Assembly (NCBI GenBank): GCA_947178455.1
Contig: CAMWYI010000110.1
Coordinates: forward strand, 1 to 5,658
Direction of reading: 5' to 3'
DNA from: an uncultured Alistipes sp.
GTDB taxonomy: Bacteria > Bacteroidota > Bacteroidia > Bacteroidales > Rikenellaceae
DNA: 5,658 nt
The notes beneath the pieces were generated by a model that saw nothing but the letters and a program-made list of their open reading frames with translations, was not told where the DNA came from and made no database searches. Shown piece by piece: positions 1-5,188 of this stretch (position 1 is its first letter; every line of letters begins with the position of its first letter). A program made the translations under genes and the position numbers.

Positions 1-602
1 CGGCACTGGGCCATGCGAAAAAAGATACGGTCGTCCGCCGCAGCGGCGCGCAGCAGAACGACCTTATTTGCATCACGGGCAACCTCGGTGCAGCCTACAT
101 GGGACTGCGACTGCTCGAACGCGAACGCCGCGTGCTGAACGACGTGCGCGACCCCCAACCGCAATTCGCCGGATACGAATACCTGCTCGAAAAATACCTG
201 AAACCCCGCCCGCGCACGGACATCGTGGTGACGCTGGGCGAAGAAAAAATCCGCCCGACGTCGATGATCGACCTGTCGGACGGATTGGCCAGCGACCTCA
301 TGCAGTTGTGCAAGGCTTCGGCATGCGGCGCGCGCATCTATCTCGACCGCATCCCGCTGGCCAAACAGACGACGTCGCTTGCCGACGAGATGCACCTCGA
401 CCCGGTCATCGCAGCGCTCAACGGCGGCGAAGATTACGAACTGTTGTTCACCGTGCCGTTGTCCATGCAGGAGCAGATTATGCGGTTGGGGTTGGTCGAT
501 GTCATCGGCCACATCGTACCGGCCGACAAGGGATGCTGCATGGTGACGCCCGACGGCGGCGAAATCCAGCTCCAAGCGCAGGGATTTTCCAAACAGCAAT
601 AG
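1..602 (+). CDS. thiL: Thiamine-monophosphate kinase (ThiL), C-terminal part, 5' end outside window
   Basis: ThiL phosphorylates thiamine monophosphate to thiamine diphosphate with ATP, the last step of cofactor synthesis in the cytoplasm. The frame is open from base 3, giving 199 residues before the TAG at 600-602. The start lies off the left edge; family members are about 300-350 aa, so roughly the N-terminal third to two-fifths is missing. In order one sees VVRRSGAQQNDLICITGNLG (the RsGA...GD..vtG.lG part of the AIRS/PurM-like fold, here N-D instead of G-D), then MIDLSDGLASDL with the SDGL Mg/phosphate-binding motif at 276-287, then NGGEDYELLF at about 420-449, the signature of the C-terminal domain. 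The ATG at 99 is internal and not the start, because conserved family sequence continues upstream of it. The gene converges on the peptidase gene, with 36 bp between the stops. Confidence 0.93.
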   Translation, partial: ALGHAKKDTVVRRSGAQQNDLICITGNLGAAYMGLRLLERERRVLNDVRDPQPQFAGYEYLLEKYLKPRPRTDIVVTLGEEKIRPTSMIDLSDGLASDLMQLCKASACGARIYLDRIPLAKQTTSLADEMHLDPVIAALNGGEDYELLFTVPLSMQEQIMRLGLVDVIGHIVPADKGCCMVTPDGGEIQLQAQGFSKQQ

Positions 603-638
603 CATCCACGACCGGCGGGGAGGAGCAATGCGGCCGAT

Positions 639-1121
639 TCAGTCGGTCATCGGGAAATAGCGGCCGTTGCGCATCGAGAGCAGCTGACCGCGCTGCTGGC
701 CGTTGCGGTCGTAAAGGCCGATGTGCATCCAGCGGGGCGTTCCGGCGGCATCTTCCGATTCGGAAATCAGCTGGTCGAAATCCCGCGTCGCCAAAAACGA
801 ACGGCAGCACTGCTTGAACTCGCGAAGCCGTCCGTTTTGCGGTTTCAGGTCGGCCGCCCAGCCCGAGCGATGGGCCGAAGTCGCGGCTCCGCCGACCGCA
901 CGATTCAGTTCGTCGGAACGGTAACCCGAAGTAACGACAATACCAGGATTTTTCCAAGATTCGGCAGTACAACGAGCCGCCCATTCCGACCGGAGCGGAT
1001 CCAAAAGCGTTTCGACCAGTCGGCGGATTCGGTCGGCGACGGCGGGCGTCGGAACATTGGTCAGCCCCATGCGCAGGGCGGTTTCGGAACGGGTGAACTC
1101 TTCGAGTGTAAAGTACTGCAT
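639..1121 (-). CDS. M15-family zinc peptidase (D-Ala-D-Ala carboxypeptidase / phage endolysin-like)
   Basis: A 160-aa protein of the Peptidase_M15 type, a family that cleaves peptidoglycan stem peptides. Zinc-site motifs are intact: SGYRS at residues 65-69, SAHRSGWAAD at 82-91 (SxHxxGxAxD, ligands H84 and D91), DQLISE with the likely catalytic Glu at 121, and WMHI at 131-134 with H133 as third zinc ligand. The N-terminus (MQYFTLEEFTRS) is the usual beginning of the small phage-like M15 subfamily, and no signal peptide or membrane segment is visible. I chose the ATG at 1121. A longer reading from a TTG at 1151 would overlap the -7 box at 1149-1156. Because export is not evident, the protein may be a domesticated endolysin or a muramyl-peptide hydrolase acting in the cytoplasm; the exact substrate cannot be told. 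It lies downstream of hpf on the same strand, but with its own promoter. Confidence 0.88.
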   Translation of the reverse strand: MQYFTLEEFTRSETALRMGLTNVPTPAVADRIRRLVETLLDPLRSEWAARCTAESWKNPGIVVTSGYRSDELNRAVGGAATSAHRSGWAADLKPQNGRLREFKQCCRSFLATRDFDQLISESEDAAGTPRWMHIGLYDRNGQQRGQLLSMRNGRYFPMTD

Positions 1122-1148
1122 AGTCGATGACGGATTGCGTTGCACCGT

Positions 1149-1156
1149 CAAAGATA
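1149..1156 (-). promoter_or_regulatory. Bacteroidetes -7 promoter box for the M15 peptidase gene
   Basis: On the minus strand this reads TATCTTTG, an exact match to the Bacteroidetes sigma-ABfr -7 consensus TAnnTTTG. The ATG lies 27 bp downstream, which would give a 5' leader of about 20-25 nt. No good -33 TTTG is seen at the usual spacing. Confidence 0.6.
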
Positions 1157-1223
1157 GCGCAGTTCGGACAGAAATGTAGGTAATCTGCGAAAAACCGAAT
1201 CACCCCTGTTCGGCGGCCGCGAA

Positions 1224-1520
1224 TCAGTTTTCGGTCTTGCTCTTGAATTTGTCCAGCTGGCGTTTCAGCGCGTCGATGGCTTCGTCGACCGCCTCCTCGA
1301 AACTTTTTGCTTGGTCGCAGGCCACCAAGTCCTCGCCGGGCATGTGCAGCGTAATCGTGGCGATTTTGTTCCCCTTCTCGTGGTCTTTGTCGAGTTTGAG
1401 GATGACCTCCGCTCCGGTCGAGCGTTCGGCAAAACGATCCAACTTCGCCATTTTGGCGTTGACGAATTCGACCAACTTCTTGTCGGCGTCGAATTTCACG
1501 GATTGAATCTGTACGTTCAT
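1224..1520 (-). CDS. hpf: Ribosome hibernation-promoting factor, HPF/RaiA family (short form)
   Basis: A 98-aa protein. HPF/YfiA proteins bind the decoding centre of the 30S subunit in slow growth and stop translation, protecting idle ribosomes. The chain starts MNVQIQSVKFDADKKLVEFV (first strand and helix), continues with an alternating strand region including EVILKLD and IATITLHMPGEDLVA, and ends with a helix, SFEEAVDEAIDALKRQLDKFK, giving the beta-alpha-beta-beta-beta-alpha layout of the family. At 98 aa it is a short form without the long-HPF C-terminal dimerization domain. I chose the ATG at 1520 because family homology begins there; a further in-frame extension to 1547 would run almost onto the recombinase stop. 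It follows the recombinase by 27 bp on the same strand with no visible promoter between, so co-transcription is likely. Confidence 0.92.
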   Translation of the reverse strand: MNVQIQSVKFDADKKLVEFVNAKMAKLDRFAERSTGAEVILKLDKDHEKGNKIATITLHMPGEDLVACDQAKSFEEAVDEAIDALKRQLDKFKSKTEN

Positions 1521-1547
1521 GGCCTGTGACTTTTTATGAGGAAACAA

Positions 1548-2465
1548 TCATTTTCCACCCTTTTCGCGGGGGTGGGCTTTGGCATATACCGTTTGCAGGC
1601 GCACGATGCTGTTGTGCGTATAGACCTGCGTCGCTTGCAGCGAAGCATGGCCCAGCAGCTCCTGAATCTCCCGCATGTCCGCCCCGCCATTCAGCAGATG
1701 CGTCGCGAACGTATGCCGCAGCACGTGCGGGCTCTTTTTGCCCTGCACGCCCGCTTGCGCCAGCTCGCGTTGGACGATGCGATAAACCGCACTTCGGGAG
1801 ATTCGCGCTCCTCGCTCGGTTAAAAACAGCGCTTTCTCCGCAGCATCGCAAAAATCCTGCCTGCCGACAGCATCCATATAGACCATGATTTTTTCGCGCA
1901 CGAAATCCAGTATCGGCACGATGCGCTCCTTGTCGCCTTTGCCGTGCACGCGCAGCGAACGGCAGTCGTCCGACAAATCGTCGCGATTGGCCGCAATCAG
2001 TTCCGCCAGACGCAACCCGCAGGTATAGAACAGCAACACAATCAGCGCATCGCGCGCCGTCACGAAATCGGCAGGTTCTTCCTCGCAATGTTCGACGATT
2101 GTCGTCATACGGCTCTCCGGCACGAACGCCGGCAGCCGGTGCGAAGTACGCAGCGAAACGATAGGTTTCACGACATTACGTTCGACTTCGCCGTTTTTTT
2201 GGAGCCAGTGGAACAGCGCCCGCAGCGACGATATTTCGCGATTCATCGAACGCGCGCTCACCCCGTCGTGTTCCGTGCGGTGGATAATCCACTCGCGGAT
2301 GTCTTCGGTATGGACACGGCGCAGGACTTCCCGCTCCTCGGCCGGTTGTCCGGCCGCGATTCCGAGCCATTGCATGAACCGTTCGATGTCGCGCCGGTAG
2401 TTGCGCACCGTCAGCGGCGAAAAGCGGCGTTCGGCTTCCAAAAAGCGTATGAAACGTGCGAGCAT
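1548..2465 (-). CDS. xerC: Tyrosine recombinase, XerC/XerD type
   Basis: A 305-aa site-specific recombinase, most likely one of the two Xer proteins that resolve chromosome dimers at dif. It has an N-terminal SAM-like core-binding domain (residues about 2-90, from MLARFIRFLEAERRFSPLTV) and a C-terminal catalytic domain. All six expected catalytic positions can be placed: R152 in TCGLRLAEL, K176 in GKGDKER, H247 and R250 in HVLRH, H273 in LLGHAS and the nucleophile Y282 in QVYTH. I chose the ATG at 2465 because homology begins immediately there; the open frame continues to 2603 but runs through a promoter-like box and non-conserved sequence. Length fits Xer (about 300 aa) and not the larger mobile-element integrases. 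Pairing with hpf downstream is a known Bacteroidetes arrangement. Whether it is XerC or XerD cannot be decided from one window. Confidence 0.92.
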   Translation of the reverse strand: MLARFIRFLEAERRFSPLTVRNYRRDIERFMQWLGIAAGQPAEEREVLRRVHTEDIREWIIHRTEHDGVSARSMNREISSLRALFHWLQKNGEVERNVVKPIVSLRTSHRLPAFVPESRMTTIVEHCEEEPADFVTARDALIVLLFYTCGLRLAELIAANRDDLSDDCRSLRVHGKGDKERIVPILDFVREKIMVYMDAVGRQDFCDAAEKALFLTERGARISRSAVYRIVQRELAQAGVQGKKSPHVLRHTFATHLLNGGADMREIQELLGHASLQATQVYTHNSIVRLQTVYAKAHPREKGGK

Positions 2466-2468
2466 ACA

Positions 2469-2476
2469 CAAAGATA
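2469..2476 (-). promoter_or_regulatory. -7 promoter box for xerC-hpf, almost touching the start codon
   Basis: On the minus strand this reads TATCTTTG, an exact TAnnTTTG match, and only three bases (TGT) separate it from the ATG at 2465. Transcription starting a few bases after the box would give a leaderless or nearly leaderless mRNA. No convincing -33 element is seen, although an A-tract lies just upstream. Confidence 0.6.
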
Positions 2477-2565
2477 CGAATTTTTTTAACGCGGCAGACC
2501 GATTTACAGTTCGAAACGTCATCTTCGCCCCCGACCGCTCGTGCATTTTTGCCGAATCTTTTTCG

Positions 2566-2573
2566 TATCTTCG
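2566..2573 (+). promoter_or_regulatory. Probable -7 promoter box for the flavin reductase gene
   Basis: Reads TATCTTCG, one base off the TAnnTTTG consensus, and ends four bases before the ATG at 2578. The 112-bp gap between the two divergent genes therefore carries both promoters back to back. The TTTTTG at 2546-2551 is too close to the box to be an ideal -33 element. Confidence 0.5.
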
Positions 2574-2577
2574 CATC

Positions 2578-3162
2578 ATGAAAACGCATTGGAAACCCGG
2601 CACGGTGCTCTATCCGCTGCCAGCGGTGCTGGTCAGCTGCGGCGAAACACCCGCAGAATACAATCTGCTGACCGTTGCGTGGACGGGCACGGTTTGCAGC
2701 GACCCGCCGATGTGCTACATCTCCGTGCGGCCCGAACGGCACTCCTACGACATCATCCGCCGGACGGGCGAATTCGTCATCAACCTCACGACGCGCGACA
2801 TGGCGCGGGCAACGGACTGGTGCGGCGTTCGGTCGGGACGCGATTACGACAAATTCCGCGAAACGGGACTCACGCCGCTGCCAGCCGCCGAAGTCGCAGC
2901 CCCGATTATCGAACAATCGCCCGTGAATATCGAATGCCGCGTGAAGCAGGTTGTTCCGCTGGGGTCGCACGACATGTTTCTTGCCGATGTAGTTCACGTG
3001 CAGGTCGATACCTCACTAATTGACCCTGCGACCGGCCGGTTTTGTTTGGAGCGGGCCGACCCAATCGTTTATTCGCACGGCGAGTACTTCGCACTGGGCG
3101 ATGCACTCGGACATTTCGGATGGTCCGTGCGGAAAAATCCGAAAAAATCGCATCGACGCTGA
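2578..3162 (+). CDS. Flavin reductase family protein (FMN-binding split barrel, flavoredoxin-like)
   Basis: A 194-aa cytoplasmic protein of the flavin reductase / DIM6-NTAB type. Members bind FMN and either reduce flavin with NAD(P)H or act as small electron-transfer flavoproteins. Seen in order: WKPGTVLYPLPAVLVSCG at the N-terminus, YNLLTVAWTGTVCSDPPM (the typical N..T.aW....s.dPP flavin-binding segment), ISVRPERHSYDII, then TGEFVINL, and a C-terminal barrel part with SPVNIECRV, DMFLADVVHVQVD and the end HGEYFALGDALGHFG. Length is normal and there is no signal peptide. The ATG at 2578 is chosen because homology begins there and a -7 box lies just upstream; the longer open frame from 2401 overlaps the divergent recombinase. 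No partner gene is adjacent, so the electron donor and acceptor cannot be named. Confidence 0.9.
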   Translation: MKTHWKPGTVLYPLPAVLVSCGETPAEYNLLTVAWTGTVCSDPPMCYISVRPERHSYDIIRRTGEFVINLTTRDMARATDWCGVRSGRDYDKFRETGLTPLPAAEVAAPIIEQSPVNIECRVKQVVPLGSHDMFLADVVHVQVDTSLIDPATGRFCLERADPIVYSHGEYFALGDALGHFGWSVRKNPKKSHRR

Positions 3163-3167
3163 TTTTT
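3143..3167 (+). terminator. Weak terminator-like inverted repeat at the end of the flavin reductase gene
   Basis: AAAAATC (3143-3149) is complementary to GATTTTT (3161-3167) across an 11-nt loop, with the TGA stop inside the 3' arm. The stem is almost all A:T and the T-run is the arm itself, so this would be a weak terminator at best. Confidence 0.3.
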
Positions 3168-3168
3168 A

Positions 3169-3200
3169 TTTGGCGATACGAAAAGTTTGTATTATCTTTG
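3169..3200 (+). promoter_or_regulatory. Bacteroidetes promoter (-33/-7) for tRNA-fMet
   Basis: TTTG at 3169-3172 and TATCTTTG at 3193-3200 are separated by 20 bp, which fits the Bacteroidetes -33 TTTG / -7 TAnnTTTG layout. Transcription would start at about 3204-3208, giving a pre-tRNA leader of some 35-40 nt. This is the best-formed promoter in the window. Confidence 0.75.
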
Positions 3201-3214
3201 CACTCGCAAAAGCA

Positions 3215-3229
3215 GCCGGTCATTCCGGC
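3215..3229 (+). other. Small hairpin in the pre-tRNA 5' leader
   Basis: GCCGG (3215-3219) and CCGGC (3225-3229) form a perfect 5-bp stem with a TCATT loop, lying between the predicted transcription start and the mature tRNA end at 3243. It would be part of the leader removed by RNase P. Function unknown. Confidence 0.35.
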
Positions 3230-3242
3230 GCCGATGTTATAT

Positions 3243-3315
<73 letters not shown>

Positions 3316-3317
3316 CT

Positions 3318-3363
3318 GAAAAGCCGTTAATAAATTGAAACACAATTTGTTGCGGCTTTTTTC
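3318..3363 (+). terminator. Hairpin terminator behind tRNA-fMet
   Basis: GAAAAGCCG (3318-3326) pairs with CGGCTTTT (3353-3360), and inside it AAATTG (3332-3337) pairs with CAATTT (3343-3348). The outer 3' arm runs into six Ts (3357-3362). This is a normal Rho-independent terminator three bases after the tRNA discriminator base. Confidence 0.7.
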
Positions 3364-3476
3364 GACAAAATACCGGGACAAATTCGGGACTTTTTCCTTG
3401 ACAACGGTCGAGAAAAAAACAACTAATAATCAACGTTCTACATTTTTACCACACGGTGCTCCCCCAAATTATGTAG

Positions 3477-3563
3477 ATGATATTGAGTGAACAAGAGTCA
3501 ATAGACGCTAATTCTTCAAATTCAACTACGATTATGTTTCCAACAACAATTTTGAAATCTTAA
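3477..3563 (+). pseudogene. 28-codon frame, possible relic of an SPFH/stomatin-like gene 3' end
   Basis: ATG at 3477 to TAA at 3561 encodes 28 residues ending in NSSNSTTIMFPTTILKS. That ending resembles the end of the SPFH/stomatin core, where human stomatin has roughly KNSTIVFPLPIDML. A stop (TAG, 3474-3476) lies immediately upstream, and no further SPFH sequence is recognisable to the left. If the likeness is real, only the last part of the gene survives; it may equally be a chance frame. The stop is 10 bp before the next gene, so it could also act as a short leader frame. Confidence 0.25.
3533..3540 (+). promoter_or_regulatory. Possible -7 box for the two-gene operon
   Basis: Reads TATGTTTC, one base off TAnnTTTG, and lies 33 bp before the ATG at 3574. 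No -33 TTTG is seen at the right distance. It sits inside the 28-codon frame, so this is a weak call. Confidence 0.3.
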
Positions 3564-3573
3564 ACAAATAAAA

Positions 3574-3864
3574 ATGGAATACTTAAGACACTTGCCTTAT
3601 ATCTTAAGGTTTGAAGAAAATAACCAATCGTGGCGAGTCGACGACCGAGAATATCGGCATATTGGGGATGTAAAATTGACAGATGCACATATTACCCAAT
3701 TCGAAAACAAAGGTATAGTTTCTCGAGATAATACTGGAAAACCGTATAAAATAGGATTGTATCTTGATAAAACATATCCTATTGAAAAACGGGCATATTG
3801 GCTCAAATATTCAGAATGTTTGAAAATATTGGCCGATGCAGAAATGATTGAAATTTGTGATTAG
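3574..3864 (+). CDS. Hypothetical protein, 96 aa, first gene of an unknown two-gene operon
   Basis: I do not recognise this family. The 96-residue protein is soluble, with no signal peptide or membrane segment. It is rich in charged and aromatic residues, with one Trp in NQSWRV and another in RAYWLKY near the C-terminus. The central part (HIGDVKLTDAHITQFENKGI, residues about 29-48) looks like mixed strand and helix, and the C-terminal part (KYSECLKILADAEMIEI) is probably helical. The ATG follows an A-rich stretch (TTAAACAAATAAAA), typical of Bacteroidetes starts, with no Shine-Dalgarno. Codon use is strongly AT-biased, unlike the flanking core genes. The next gene starts 32 bp downstream on the same strand, which suggests one transcript. 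Size and position would suit an antitoxin or regulator of the second gene, but nothing in the sequence proves that. Confidence 0.65.
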   Translation: MEYLRHLPYILRFEENNQSWRVDDREYRHIGDVKLTDAHITQFENKGIVSRDNTGKPYKIGLYLDKTYPIEKRAYWLKYSECLKILADAEMIEICD

Positions 3865-3896
3865 ATAAGGAAATTCTATATCTATTCATCCTATCT

Positions 3897-4571
3897 ATGA
3901 TTCGTAAATTAAATTACAATAATAGAATCCTTACCCCCGATGAAAGGGTCGAATACTGTAAAGTTTCGGATAATTATATAAATGGTTTCTCCGAAGATAT
4001 TGACGAATTATATCAACTTGCAAAGGATTCTTTATTGTCTAATAATTCCGTATCCAGTCAGATAGACAATACTATAATCAAGACGAGCCTTTTTATACAA
4101 TACTCTCTTTGCGATTGCGCCGTATTAAACAAGTTGTTCGTAAGGGCGACTAATCCGTATGAAAAAAGTATGCTTCGAGGCAAATTGAAGGTTCTACTCA
4201 ATGAAAGTTTTAAGAAACTATATGGGTTTAACAAAAAAGGCTACAAAGATTCGTATTGCGCAAAATTGGAAGCCATCATGCCCATGTTTCCCGGATTCAA
4301 AAACGAGTTTAATAAATTATTATCGGATTTAGCGCAGATTTCAAAAGATTCATGGTGGAAAGACGAAAGAAATGCAGAAGTACACATCGATGCAATCAGG
4401 CTGTATGAATTAAGACACGAAGAAATAAATGAAAGCAAAGTTGTTATGGAAGCATCGCAATTACTTGCTTGTTTCAATCACTTCAATAGTCTTATGAGAA
4501 ATTTAAGTAAAGCATCTCTTGATTATACGGTTTCTGTCTTAAAGAAGAGAGGCATTTTAAGTGAATATTGA
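3897..4571 (+). CDS. Hypothetical protein, 224 aa, with HEPN-like R-x4-H motif
   Basis: Not recognised as a named family. The protein appears largely alpha-helical, soluble and without a signal peptide. Near the C-terminus is WWKDERNAEVHIDAIRL (residues 153-169), in which R158 and H163 form an R-x4-H motif like the catalytic motif of HEPN ribonucleases. It lies at the start of a predicted helix, followed by RLYELRHEEI (R168, R173, H174). A mid-region has SMLRGKLKVLLNESFKKLYGF (residues 91-111). HEPN proteins commonly cut tRNA or other RNA in toxin-antitoxin and abortive-infection systems. That knowledge concerns the family, and membership here rests on one short motif plus helical content. 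AT-rich codon use marks it as acquired. No Shine-Dalgarno is suitably placed (AAGGA at 3867-3871 is too far upstream). A perfect terminator hairpin lies about 94 bp downstream. Confidence 0.7.
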   Translation: MIRKLNYNNRILTPDERVEYCKVSDNYINGFSEDIDELYQLAKDSLLSNNSVSSQIDNTIIKTSLFIQYSLCDCAVLNKLFVRATNPYEKSMLRGKLKVLLNESFKKLYGFNKKGYKDSYCAKLEAIMPMFPGFKNEFNKLLSDLAQISKDSWWKDERNAEVHIDAIRLYELRHEEINESKVVMEASQLLACFNHFNSLMRNLSKASLDYTVSVLKKRGILSEY

Positions 4572-4664
4572 TTTGGCACGGAATCTCAAGATAAAATCGG
4601 AACTTATTGTTTCTTCCGTCGCATAAATAAATCGTATCTCTTATTGAAAAAAATGTATCAAATA

Positions 4665-4693
4665 AGAGGCCTTGATCAATCATCAAGGCCTCT
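4665..4693. terminator. Bidirectional Rho-independent terminator
   Basis: AGAGGCCTTGAT (4665-4676) and ATCAAGGCCTCT (4682-4693) form a perfect 12-bp stem with a 5-nt loop. The + side is followed by TTCTATTTATT, and the minus side by a TTATTTGATAC stretch leading to a run of seven Ts. It lies between two converging genes, so it likely ends both the + strand operon (stop at 4571) and the minus-strand membrane protein gene (stop at 4697). Confidence 0.85.
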
Positions 4694-4696
4694 GTT

Positions 4697-5098
4697 CTAT
4701 TTATTCATAAGCATTACAATAGGCACTGTTTTTTCAATACCCGACTTTGCTTGATATTTATATATACCGACTTGCCGCATACATTTTCCTTTGGGAACTT
4801 TAATGATTTGTTCATCATAATAATATTCGCCATTGTCATTCATTATGAGTACCAATAAATCTTTTGTCTTATATCTCTGCAGAAACGAATCCCATTCAAC
4901 TTCATGAGCTAATGCACAATCATTACCAACTACTTGCATAACTTCAAAGTTGCTTATACTTAAACATTCTCCTGGGTGTTCAAAAAATGTTATCCCATTA
5001 TTGCCCATATTGGTTCCACTGTTAATAATAAAAGCAGCAATAAATGTAAACAGAATACCTGCAATAAATCCCAAAAGGAAAACCAGCCACTTTTTCAT
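4697..5098 (-). CDS. Small membrane-anchored hypothetical protein, 133 aa
   Basis: The protein begins MKKWLVFLLGFIAGILFTFI, a single hydrophobic segment covering residues about 4-26 with two lysines in front. It therefore predicts an N-in membrane anchor or uncleaved signal, with the remaining roughly 105 residues in the periplasm. There is no lipobox cysteine. The outer part has FFEHPGECLSISNFEVMQVV, then a variable centre, then DEQIIKVPKGKCMRQVGIYKY and EKTVPIVML, an alternation suggesting a small beta-rich domain. The cysteines in PGECL and PKGKCM might form a disulfide. I recall similar uncharacterised proteins in other Bacteroidales, but no function is known to me. It has its own promoter (-7 box at 5128-5135) and TGGAA inverted repeats upstream. 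AT-rich codon use matches the island rather than the core genes. Confidence 0.8.
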   Translation of the reverse strand: MKKWLVFLLGFIAGILFTFIAAFIINSGTNMGNNGITFFEHPGECLSISNFEVMQVVGNDCALAHEVEWDSFLQRYKTKDLLVLIMNDNGEYYYDEQIIKVPKGKCMRQVGIYKYQAKSGIEKTVPIVMLMNK

Positions 5099-5127
5099 AA
5101 TCGTTATAAGTTAGTAATTGTATAAAG

Positions 5128-5135
5128 CAAAGTTA
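5128..5135 (-). promoter_or_regulatory. -7 promoter box for the membrane protein gene
   Basis: On the minus strand this reads TAACTTTG, an exact TAnnTTTG match, 29 bp before the ATG at 5098, giving a leader of about 25 nt. The -33 region falls near 5151-5160, at the edge of the inverted repeats, and has no clear TTTG. Confidence 0.6.
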
Positions 5136-5157
5136 AACATAATTCTTAAACAGAAAA

Positions 5158-5184
5158 TGGAATTAAATAAATTCCACTTTGGAA
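5158..5184. promoter_or_regulatory. TGGAA inverted repeats, candidate operator
   Basis: TGGAATT (5158-5164) and AATTCCA (5170-5176) form a perfect 7-bp inverted repeat with a 5-bp spacer. The second arm also pairs with TGGAA at 5180-5184 across CTT. So there are three alternating copies of TGGAA/TTCCA in 27 bp, at and just upstream of the -33 region of the minus-strand gene. This would suit a dimeric regulator, but no regulator gene is present in the window. Confidence 0.4.
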
Positions 5185-5188
5185 CATT

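Larger units (their letters stand above)
3364..3573. other. Intergenic stretch at the left boundary of the AT-rich island
   Basis: About 210 bp with no full gene. It holds two direct copies of CGGGAC (3374-3379 and 3385-3390, 11 bp apart), an A-rich tract at about 3412-3420, and the 28-codon frame listed separately. Base composition falls here from GC-rich core DNA to AT-rich sequence, so the junction of the acquired segment probably lies within this stretch. I see no complete promoter or att repeat. Confidence 0.5.

Noticed and set aside
603..638. Possible terminator between convergent thiL and M15 genes
   Set aside because: Only a 4-bp CGGC/GCCG pairing with a long loop and no T-run.
68..817. 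Plus-strand frame of about 249 codons
   Set aside because: It runs through thiL in the wrong frame and across the convergent peptidase gene; the Arg-rich composition is typical of an off-frame reading.
1122..1151. TTG start giving a longer M15 peptidase
   Set aside because: The TTG lies inside the -7 box, and the family begins at MQYFTLEEF.
502..1203. Long open frame on the minus strand (about 233 codons)
   Set aside because: It overlaps thiL and the M15 peptidase gene in another frame, is rich in Arg/Ala/Gly/Pro with low-complexity character, and has no recognisable domain: a shadow of GC-rich coding DNA.
1213..1220. GCGGCCGC palindrome just behind hpf as a terminator or operator
   Set aside because: It is only a short self-complementary octamer with no T-run, and unremarkable in GC-rich DNA.
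2466..2603. N-terminal extension of the recombinase frame
   Set aside because: The extra 46 residues cross the -7 box and overlap the start of the divergent gene; Xer homology starts at the ATG at 2465.
2176..2997. Long open frame on the minus strand (about 273 codons)
   Set aside because: It overlaps both xerC and the flavin reductase gene, which have clear homology, and its translation is Arg-rich without domain features.
3334..3426. Short open stretch after the tRNA without a start codon (about 30 codons), considered as a gene relic
   Set aside because: It overlaps the terminator hairpin and shows no similarity I recognise.
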